Below, piece after piece: positions 7,949 to 12,893 of a stretch of DNA of 64,000 bases. A model generated the notes under the pieces. That model searched no databases and was not told the DNA's origin. It worked only from the letters and a program-made list of their open reading frames with translations. Source of the DNA: Pontimicrobium aquaticum (GTDB lineage: Bacteria; Bacteroidota; Bacteroidia; Flavobacteriales; Flavobacteriaceae). The position numbers and the translations under genes were made by a program. Where the stretch lies: NCBI RefSeq assembly GCF_005047595.1, contig NZ_SUPL01000007.1, forward strand, positions 62,001 through 126,000, given 5' to 3'. Positions within the stretch are counted from its first letter, which is position 1. Every line of letters begins with the position of its first letter.

Positions 7949-8691
7949 TACACACTCATTAAAGTTAACTCCATTGAAGTTCCAGCAGTTTTTTCAATCT
8001 GAATACTGTCTACTTCTACCAAAGGAATGACCAAAGAAGACCCTGCATCACTATAAACAGTTCCGTCGATGTCAAAACCGAAAATACCCTCTACATCATT
8101 TGAAATGGCTTCGATTTCTTTTTTAGTGTAGGTAACATTACGACCATTACTAAAACGCATATCGATAGACTCCAAAACTGATTTAGAACCCAACACCATA
8201 ACATTACGATGTTGTACAATCAATTCCCTTACGGTTTCATCTGAATTGATTGTTTTTCTTTCTGAACTAACAAAAGCATTCGCAATTTGAGGATATTCAA
8301 TACCATTTACGGTATATGTTTGAGCAGATACTAAATCTGTCAATTCAACAATAATAACCTCGTCGCCTGCTAGAGGAATTGCACCACCTGAACTCTCACC
8401 AGTCTGCATATTCACAAACTTGGCTATCTCACATAATGCTGATAACCCCACAGAATTAGCAGTATCACCTGCAACGAGACCATCCGCAAAAGTTGATGCA
8501 AGAATAAAATCCTTTAAAAGAACCTTATTCAATATCTTTACATTACCGTCTTGACGTTCAACAAAAACAGTAATTTTTTCATTTACCAATTCACTTACTT
8601 TTCTTGAAGAAGTGATTAATAGTGCGCCAATACCTTTGGTTACTCTCAATTCACCTGATTTAGTTTTGGCAGTTGCATTATAAATTTCCAT
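7948..8691 (-). CDS. Candidate major capsid protein of the phage-like element
   Basis: Protein of 247 residues and the first gene of the late block. It has no signal peptide or membrane helix. The sequence alternates short beta-prone stretches (GALLITSS, EKITVFVER, EVIIVELTDL, SLVIPLVEVDSIQIEK) with Gly/Ser/Asn turns, as expected of jelly-roll proteins. Its length matches small double-jelly-roll capsid proteins such as PM2 P2. I base the call on predicted beta content, size, first position in the late block and the absence of any other capsid candidate; there is no diagnostic motif. Alternatives are a spike or a non-capsid virion protein. No consensus promoter is obvious in the 174 bases before it, but an operator-like repeat array lies there. 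Confidence 0.5.
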   Translation of the reverse strand: MEIYNATAKTKSGELRVTKGIGALLITSSRKVSELVNEKITVFVERQDGNVKILNKVLLKDFILASTFADGLVAGDTANSVGLSALCEIAKFVNMQTGESSGGAIPLAGDEVIIVELTDLVSAQTYTVNGIEYPQIANAFVSSERKTINSDETVRELIVQHRNVMVLGSKSVLESIDMRFSNGRNVTYTKKEIEAISNDVEGIFGFDIDGTVYSDAGSSLVIPLVEVDSIQIEKTAGTSMELTLMSV

Positions 8692-8810
8692 TTACTAAAA
8701 ATTTGCTTGAAGATTTCATAAAAGCGGAGCACATTTGACCGAACACCCCGCAATCATGAAAACGCTATTAAACATTTATTGAATGCTAATTACATCAATA
8801 AATACATGCG

Positions 8811-8860
8811 CTTAGTATTTTTGAGTACTTTTGAGTACTAATGAGTACTTTTAAGTACTT
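8811..8860. promoter_or_regulatory. Tandem 10-bp AGTACT repeat array, operator-like
   Basis: Four head-to-tail 10-bp units, TTGAGTACTT (8821-8830), TTGAGTACTA, ATGAGTACTT and TTAAGTACTT (to 8860), with a degenerate fifth (CTTAGTATTT, 8811-8820). Each has the palindromic core AGTACT, and the 10-bp spacing puts every unit on the same face of the helix. The array separates the HTH gene from the capsid candidate, so it is probably a control site for the late genes. Replication iterons are an alternative. Confidence 0.7.
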
Positions 8861-8865
8861 TTTTT

Positions 8866-9024
8866 TTAATCAACAATACCAAAATATAGGTTTAAATGGT
8901 CCTGTGTTATGCGCTTTGTTTTGATATCGTATGTTTCCTTTATTTCTGAAATGTAACGATAGGCAGTTGCACGTGAGCATTGTAATTGATGCATAATGTC
9001 TTTGGCAGTTAATAGGGTCATCAT
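8866..9024 (-). CDS. Small helix-turn-helix DNA-binding protein (52 aa)
   Basis: A 52-residue frame (start MMTLLTAKDIMHQLQCSRAT) in which residues about 6-30 fit a helix-turn-helix: LTAKDIMHQLQ, turn CSR, recognition helix ATAYRYISEIK. It resembles small excisionase/MerR-like or DeoR-type HTH proteins. Its start overlaps the stop of the beta-barrel candidate gene (ATGA). It lies immediately upstream of the 10-bp repeat array and the late genes, so it is the best candidate for the late-gene switch. A longer frame in another register covers the same DNA but has no such signature. Confidence 0.75.
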   Translation of the reverse strand: MMTLLTAKDIMHQLQCSRATAYRYISEIKETYDIKTKRITQDHLNLYFGIVD

Positions 9025-9539
9025 TCAAGTATTTTAATTTCCAATCCGATAAAACCACTCAAACGCCATAAGTAATCGTTATACAGATATTGTAAGTCTG
9101 TACGTTCGGTATATTGCGCCATTAGTGATATATTGAAGTTTTTAAATTTGTAAACAGTTTCTAAGTTTATGGATAATGACCTAGTGGTCACCAACCTATT
9201 AATCCAACCATAAGTGATAGAGGGAGCTAGTTCAAAACGATTTATGATATTGTCAAAGGCATAACCAATACCAGCCGAAAACCTTTCATATTTGTAGGAG
9301 TTCAAAAAAGCATGTTCATATTCAGGGAAAATAAAAATGTAACCGTCTGAATCCCTAAAGTTTTTTAACTTCAATCTATAAATTGCATTATAGGTAAGTG
9401 GCTTATTGTTTTTTTGGTCACCCAACATCATTAAACGAGCATCATTGTAAAATGATAGCAAAATCGATTTATGGTAATTTTGCTGTGATTGGCAAATTAA
9501 GGGTAAAATAAGCGATATTATCAATAGTGATTTTTTCAT
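9021..9539 (-). CDS. Secreted, beta-barrel-like protein encoded by the phage-like element
   Basis: Protein of 172 residues with a signal peptide (MKKSLLIISLILPLICQSQ, cleavage near residue 19). The mature part alternates hydrophobic and polar residues with many aromatics (YERFSAGIGYAF, FELAPSITYGW, FKNFNISLMAQY) and ends LSGFIGLEIKILE, which fits a small outer-membrane beta-barrel. A barrel in an early or middle phage operon could alter the cell surface after lysogeny, for example blocking superinfection; this is speculation from location. One exact copy of the element's 15-mer (9450-9464) lies inside the gene. Both ends overlap neighbours by ATGA. Confidence 0.65.
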   Translation of the reverse strand: MKKSLLIISLILPLICQSQQNYHKSILLSFYNDARLMMLGDQKNNKPLTYNAIYRLKLKNFRDSDGYIFIFPEYEHAFLNSYKYERFSAGIGYAFDNIINRFELAPSITYGWINRLVTTRSLSINLETVYKFKNFNISLMAQYTERTDLQYLYNDYLWRLSGFIGLEIKILE

Positions 9540-9727
9540 TTTTTTGGTGGTATTATCGATTTGAATTCATTGCATGAATATGTCTTTTCAAACACCTCAT
9601 TCCAACGTGAACAATAGACGTTTTTTAAACTGAAAATATCCACGAATTTTTGCCATTTACAATGATTGCATTTTTTTACAGTAAATACAGTGGTTTTGAC
9701 GTTATTTTGATTTTTAGTTCTTAACAT
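9536..9727 (-). CDS. Small Cys-rich protein (63 aa), zinc-binding candidate
   Basis: A 63-residue basic protein with CNHC near residue 20 and two further Cys (about 39 and 51), which could bind zinc. No membrane segment. The stop overlaps the start of the signal-peptide protein (ATGA). No family recognised; a small regulator or host-takeover protein is possible. Confidence 0.55.
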   Translation of the reverse strand: MLRTKNQNNVKTTVFTVKKCNHCKWQKFVDIFSLKNVYCSRWNEVFEKTYSCNEFKSIIPPKK

Positions 9728-9740
9728 ATTTGTTAATTTT

Positions 9741-9762
9741 CGCCGACTATCATAGGTCGGCG
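9741..9762. other. GC-rich stem-loop over the stop of the RHH gene
   Basis: CGCCGAC (9741-9747) pairs perfectly with GTCGGCG (9756-9762), unusually GC-rich for this window. It covers the last codons and stop of the RHH gene. A short T-run follows only on the plus strand; on the transcribed minus strand there is none, so it may weaken readthrough or stabilise mRNA rather than terminate. Confidence 0.55.
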
Positions 9763-10004
9763 TTTTGGGTTAATTTTAAAATGGTTCTAAAGGCGTTTTT
9801 AAGCTCGGTTAACTCTAGTCTTAAAGCGTGGTTTTCACGGTTTAAGAGTGCGTTCTTTTCGTTTGTAGCTTCTATTAAATAATGACGTTCCAAAACGTAC
9901 TCGATAGCACGTGAATTTGTATTGATTTCATCACAGTTTTTCTGCAATGATTTTAATTGTTTTTCTGCTTTGCTTGAAAGTTTTCTAATAGTGAGTGTTT
10001 TCAT
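9750..10004 (-). CDS. Ribbon-helix-helix repressor candidate with coiled coil (84 aa)
   Basis: MKTLTIRKL forms a plausible N-terminal strand, followed by two helices (SSKAEKQLKSLQKN and SRAIEYVLERHY), the order of a ribbon-helix-helix DNA-binding domain. Residues about 50-78 (NEKNALLNRENHALRLELTELK) are a coiled coil suited to oligomerisation. Two exact copies of the element's 15-mer (10019-10033 and 10062-10076) lie 15-72 bases upstream of the start, so autoregulation through these sites is likely. Whether it acts as repressor or partition/replication-control protein cannot be told. Confidence 0.65.
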   Translation of the reverse strand: MKTLTIRKLSSKAEKQLKSLQKNCDEINTNSRAIEYVLERHYLIEATNEKNALLNRENHALRLELTELKNAFRTILKLTQNADL

Positions 10005-10018
10005 GATTTTGATATTTT

Positions 10019-10076
10019 ATTTTGATAGCATTTCTTTTGACCTGGAGAAAAATATTTTTAAATTTTGCTATCATTT
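10019..10076. promoter_or_regulatory. Paired 15-mer sites upstream of the RHH gene
   Basis: ATTTTGATAGCATTT (10019-10033) and ATTTTGCTATCATTT (10062-10076), start to start 43 bp, i.e. about four helical turns. The cores TGATAGCA and TGCTATCA are inverted relative to each other. The pair at 4314-4382 has the same order with 54 bp between starts. Placement directly before the RHH start suggests its operator. Confidence 0.7.
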
Positions 10077-10077
10077 T

Positions 10078-10173
10078 TTAATTGTTTGGTTTTATAACTT
10101 CATGGTCTATGACGTAGAAATGTTTTATATATTCTAAATCTGTTATGTCTAAAATTGAAGTTTGATAGTTCAT
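10078..10173 (-). CDS. Very small protein (31 aa) after rep
   Basis: Frame MNYQTSILDITDLEYIKHFY..., soluble and rather acidic, starting three bases after the stop of the 53-residue gene. Supported only by its tight placement in the rep operon; the sequence gives no function. Confidence 0.4.
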   Translation of the reverse strand: MNYQTSILDITDLEYIKHFYVIDHEVIKPNN

Positions 10174-10176
10174 AGT

Positions 10177-10338
10177 TTAATAGTGTTTTAGCCTTAAATT
10201 GACATAGTTTAATTGTCTTTGTAACGAGTTGTAAATGTTATCGTTCGTTACTTGGCTCATGCGCAATTCAATAGCATCCCTCTTTTGAGTAAGCCATATT
10301 CTTTTCTCTAATTTAGAAGTGGGATATTTATTTGTCAT
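10177..10338 (-). CDS. Small basic protein (53 aa) after rep
   Basis: Frame MTNKYPTSKLEKRIWLTQKR..., basic and predicted helical throughout, without membrane segments. Its ATG lies within the end of the upstream small membrane protein gene (overlap 10328-10338), as usual in this element. No family recognised; a small nucleic-acid-binding or replication accessory protein would be in keeping with charge and position. Confidence 0.55.
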   Translation of the reverse strand: MTNKYPTSKLEKRIWLTQKRDAIELRMSQVTNDNIYNSLQRQLNYVNLRLKHY

Positions 10339-10498
10339 CTTTTGCGGTTCTATAAATTTGGTTAAGTGATAAAACTGAAATAAAAGCGGCTGTAATGCCT
10401 AAGAAGTAATATTCTAAACTAATCATATAGACTGCGTTTAGTAGAATAACTATTGTGCTTAAAAAAGCAATGAAAAGTGTTAATTTGTTTGTTTTCAT
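10328..10498 (-). CDS. Small two-helix membrane protein (56 aa) after rep
   Basis: Frame MKTNKLTLFIAFLSTIVILL... with two hydrophobic helices (about 6-26 and 30-46) and a charged end. The start overlaps the stop of rep (ATGA). No family recognised. Small membrane proteins next to replication genes in ssDNA phages sometimes help anchor replication or assembly to the membrane, but this is only a suggestion. Confidence 0.6.
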   Translation of the reverse strand: MKTNKLTLFIAFLSTIVILLNAVYMISLEYYFLGITAAFISVLSLNQIYRTAKDDK

Positions 10499-11622
10499 AA
10501 TTTAATGTTTAATTGTTTTAAATAGCTTAAAACGTGGTTATTATAATTTAATTTAGATTGTAACTTTTGGTCCTTGAACACTATAAGACCCATTAACTTT
10601 TTGATTTTAAATCTCATGCGTGATTGTGCTACATAAGTGGATTTTTTGTCGTTGGACTGAAACGTGTTAACCAGTTGTAACAAACTGTCTTCATCGTAGC
10701 CTTTTATTATACAATTTTGGATGAGTTCAAAAATTATGTGGTCAGTAGGAGAAAGTTGAGGACTTTTTATCCTGTATTGAGGTGTTATATAAGATTTAAG
10801 CGAGAACACTACGAAATCATTTAATTGTTTAGGAGTGAACTCTAAATATTCTTTTAAGGTCTTGAATTGTGGCAAAATTTTATAATGCGCTAATCTTCGC
10901 TTATGGTCGTAGTTTTTTATAGTTGCTTCAACTCTTGTTAAATTCCTAATTAGTGGGTCGTAGGCTGGAAACAAAAACGTGTTGTAAAATTCTGCTGATT
11001 TAGACAATAATTCATCTTCCTTATAATAGAGCTTTATAAATGGTAAAGAGGGTTTTGCGTATTGTCGTTTATTAATACTTAAACCAAGATTGTCAGGAGT
11101 ATTGACTAAATGCATGTGTTTAGATTTAGTTCCTGAATCAACTATAAGCAGTTTAAGAGCGTCTAAGTAATGGTTTCTATGTTCTACATATAAATTGATA
11201 CAAACGTCTATATCTGATGCGTAACCGTTTACAAACGTTTCTAAAGAGCATCTAAATACGTTTAAGGCTATAAACTCATTGTATAAAGTATTAATATTAC
11301 TACTGTTAATCCCTTCAAAATAACGGTGTTTAAGCAATTTACTTGAAAGTGTTAACGATATAAATTTCGTGGGTATTTTTTCTTCTAAATCCGAATCGTA
11401 AATAGGGATTTCAACAAGTCCAATTCTTAAAGTAATTCCTTTTGATTGGATTATTATTGGTTTTGGCGGATATAATTCACAGTCAACAGCATCTAAACTT
11501 TCATAATAGATACACGTCATAGACGTCAAACGTTTGTCTATAACATTACAATCCTTAAGAGGGATTTTTAAACTTAACGAATCCGTTAAGGCTTGGTTTA
11601 TAGGAATATTTGGTGCGGACAT
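10495..11622 (-). CDS. Replication initiation protein, rolling-circle (Rep_trans/phage II-like) candidate
   Basis: Protein of 375 residues and the first gene of the element, starting about 30 bases inside the right att site. I recognise the spacing of motifs shared by plasmid Rep_trans proteins and phage gene-II-like replication proteins: ASDIDVCINL (about 135-144), FIKLYYKEDEL (195-205) and RNLTRVEATIKN (226-237), corresponding to the usual acidic strand, the Y-x-K segment and the R-x-E strand. Such proteins nick one strand at the double-strand origin through a tyrosine. The similarity is a pattern, not a measured alignment, and the catalytic Tyr is uncertain (Tyr199 or Tyr200 are candidates). 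The C-terminal 90 residues look helical and may bind DNA. Confidence 0.68.
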   Translation of the reverse strand: MSAPNIPINQALTDSLSLKIPLKDCNVIDKRLTSMTCIYYESLDAVDCELYPPKPIIIQSKGITLRIGLVEIPIYDSDLEEKIPTKFISLTLSSKLLKHRYFEGINSSNINTLYNEFIALNVFRCSLETFVNGYASDIDVCINLYVEHRNHYLDALKLLIVDSGTKSKHMHLVNTPDNLGLSINKRQYAKPSLPFIKLYYKEDELLSKSAEFYNTFLFPAYDPLIRNLTRVEATIKNYDHKRRLAHYKILPQFKTLKEYLEFTPKQLNDFVVFSLKSYITPQYRIKSPQLSPTDHIIFELIQNCIIKGYDEDSLLQLVNTFQSNDKKSTYVAQSRMRFKIKKLMGLIVFKDQKLQSKLNYNNHVLSYLKQLNIKL

Positions 11623-11648
11623 AAGTATTTGTAAGTCAAATACTTAAA

Positions 11649-11683
11649 CAAAGTTACTGTACTATAATTTATATTATGTCAAA
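11649..11683 (-). promoter_or_regulatory. Flavobacterial-type promoter of rep overlapping the right dif-like site
   Basis: On the minus strand TTTG (11683-11680) is followed after 23 bases by TAACTTTG (11656-11649), matching TTG-N17-23-TAnnTTTG. Transcription would start about 20 bases before the rep ATG. The -33 box lies in the XerD arm of attR, so integration and excision would change this promoter. Confidence 0.6.
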
Positions 11684-11684
11684 T
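11657..11684 (+). other. Right dif-like site (attR candidate)
   Basis: XerC-like arm CTGTACTATAA (11657-11667), centre TTTATA (11668-11673), XerD arm TTATGTCAAAT (11674-11684). The last arm differs in one base from the E. coli XerD arm TTATGTTAAAT. Arm and centre lengths (11, 6, 11) are those of a classical dif site, and 11658-11673 repeats the left site exactly. Confidence 0.7.
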
Positions 11685-11722
11685 AAAATATTTTAAAACC
11701 TTCTATTCTATTAGAGTTTTGA

Positions 11723-12370
11723 CTAAAAAGGTTTTTCAGCTACCAATAACCACATTACTTTATCTTCATCGTTTTGCCAATTCCCTAAATCGTCTATTTG
11801 GTTTATTATTTTAAAATTAGCATCGATTAATTCTTCTTTTACATAATTAGAACCCAAAGTATGCGCATAAGTTTGTTCTGCTCGTGTACCATGTTTTACC
11901 CTAGATTTTAGCTTTTCTAAAATTAATAGCTTTCCACCAGGTTTTAATGCATTATAAACATGTTTTAAAATTTGCTCATAATCACTCATTTCATGGTACG
12001 TATCAACAATAAACACCACATCTAATGTTTCCTTAGGTAATTTAGGGTTGTCATAATCACCTAAAATAACCGATGCATTATTTAAATTTCGAGTGTTGAG
12101 ATGGTCTTTTAATCGCTCTAACCTATCATTTCTAACATCAACCGCATACACTTTACCCTTATGGCTCACCCTGTTTGCTAAATGAATGGTTAAATAGCCT
12201 TCATGACAACCAATATCTGCAACATGCTTGCCTTCCTTAATACCGGCTAATTCAAACATAGTATCAATAGGCATCCATGTGTCTCTTTCTTTCCAATCGT
12301 TTTGTGAATATTGCCCATAACTTAATAATGGTAACAAAAAGCATAGTAATAGTTGGGTTGTTTGCTTCAT
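11723..12370 (-). CDS. Exported class I SAM-dependent methyltransferase
   Basis: Protein of 215 residues from the ATG at 12370 (a GTG two codons earlier is less likely). It has a signal peptide (MKQTTQLLLCFLLPLLSYG, then Q) followed by a Rossmann methyltransferase: motif I VADIGCHEGYLT, acidic strand YAVDVRN, motif post-I VILGDYD, DVVFIVDTYHEM, and LKPGGKLLILE. Related sequences occur in Bacteroidota and resemble ubiquinone/menaquinone-type methyltransferases, but the signal peptide places this one in the periplasm, where SAM is not expected. Substrate unknown. It is the first chromosomal gene right of the element and seems to be transcribed alone. Confidence 0.8.
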   Translation of the reverse strand: MKQTTQLLLCFLLPLLSYGQYSQNDWKERDTWMPIDTMFELAGIKEGKHVADIGCHEGYLTIHLANRVSHKGKVYAVDVRNDRLERLKDHLNTRNLNNASVILGDYDNPKLPKETLDVVFIVDTYHEMSDYEQILKHVYNALKPGGKLLILEKLKSRVKHGTRAEQTYAHTLGSNYVKEELIDANFKIINQIDDLGNWQNDEDKVMWLLVAEKPF

Positions 12371-12440
12371 TAACACAAGATATTATATTTAAACCTATAG
12401 TGTGCTTAAAATTCTCTTAAATATTGACTGTAAATCATTA

Positions 12441-12475
12441 AAAAAGGCCACATCTTAAAAAAACATGACCTTTTT
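12441..12475 (-). terminator. Intrinsic terminator after the 126-aa gene
   Basis: AAAAAGGCCA (12441-12450) pairs with TGACCTTTTT (12466-12475) with one mismatch; on the minus strand the stem ends in a T-run. It ends the transcript coming from the EF-G-like operon. Confidence 0.65.
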
Positions 12476-12494
12476 AGGTTGGTTAATTAAACTG

Positions 12495-12875
12495 TTATAA
12501 CCATTCACGGAAATAATCCATCATATCTTCTTTTAAGTCATAATGCATTCTAATATACGTACGCATGTCTTCTTTTAAGGTATGTTGTTCATTTTGTAAA
12601 CGTCCATCTATAGTTTCATTAAAATCGGCATTATTAATATTTGCCATTTTATTTCTTATTCTGTGCATTAACTTTGAAATAGCATTTTTCTCAATCATTA
12701 TTTTGTTTTGAAACTGCTCTAATGGTACTGTTGCTTGTTTTCCAAACTCTCTGCTGGCTATTTCTTCCAGTTTTTCTTGAAACGTATCCATTTCGTTAAA
12801 ATGAAAACGTAACTCTCTTTTCCAAGTGTCTAAATTGAACTTTAAATCGCTTAAATATGATACTTTTACTTGCAT
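12495..12875 (-). CDS. Helical protein of unknown function
   Basis: 126 residues, highly charged and predicted almost fully helical (LDTWKRELRFHFNEMDTFQEKLEEI; LQNEQHTLKEDMRTYIRMHYDLKEDMMDYF), probably a coiled-coil or four-helix protein. No signal peptide or motif. It starts 18 bases after the EF-G-like gene, shares its transcript and may act with it. I do not recognise a family. Confidence 0.75.
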   Translation of the reverse strand: MQVKVSYLSDLKFNLDTWKRELRFHFNEMDTFQEKLEEIASREFGKQATVPLEQFQNKIMIEKNAISKLMHRIRNKMANINNADFNETIDGRLQNEQHTLKEDMRTYIRMHYDLKEDMMDYFREWL

Positions 12876-12893
12876 GTGTTTTGTTTTTATGTG

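Larger units (their letters stand above)
3827..11684 (-). mobile_element. Integrated tailless ssDNA-phage-like element, Xer/dif type
   Basis: A 7.8-kb block in which all genes lie on the minus strand and most neighbours overlap or nearly touch. It has a Rep with rolling-circle-type motifs, three small genes after it, RHH and HTH regulators, an operator-like array, and a late block of nine genes: capsid candidate, six short membrane-anchored proteins (one of them a peptidoglycan hydrolase), a basic Gly/Asn/Tyr-rich protein and a leucine-rich-repeat protein. There is no integrase, terminase, portal, tail gene or Zot-type ATPase. Both ends carry a dif-like 28-bp site, offset by 7830 bp, so integration by host XerC/XerD is likely. 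The closest known architecture I can name is FLiP, a membrane-containing Flavobacterium phage with a circular ssDNA genome of about 9 kb. The mobile nature is well supported, the virion type less so. Confidence 0.75.

Noticed and set aside
8811-8860. Short CRISPR-like array
   Set aside because: The units are contiguous with no spacers and only 10 bp long; operator or iteron is the better reading.
8870-9058. A 62-aa frame overlapping the HTH gene on the same strand
   Set aside because: It lies in another register, shows no pattern, and the overlapping 52-aa frame has a clear helix-turn-helix and ATGA coupling to its upstream neighbour.
3827-11684. Filamentous phage (inovirus) or tailed prophage interpretation
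   Set aside because: No Zot/pI-type ATPase with Walker A, no typical major coat gene order, and no terminase, portal or tail genes; the LRR, hydrolase and tail-anchored proteins fit neither well.
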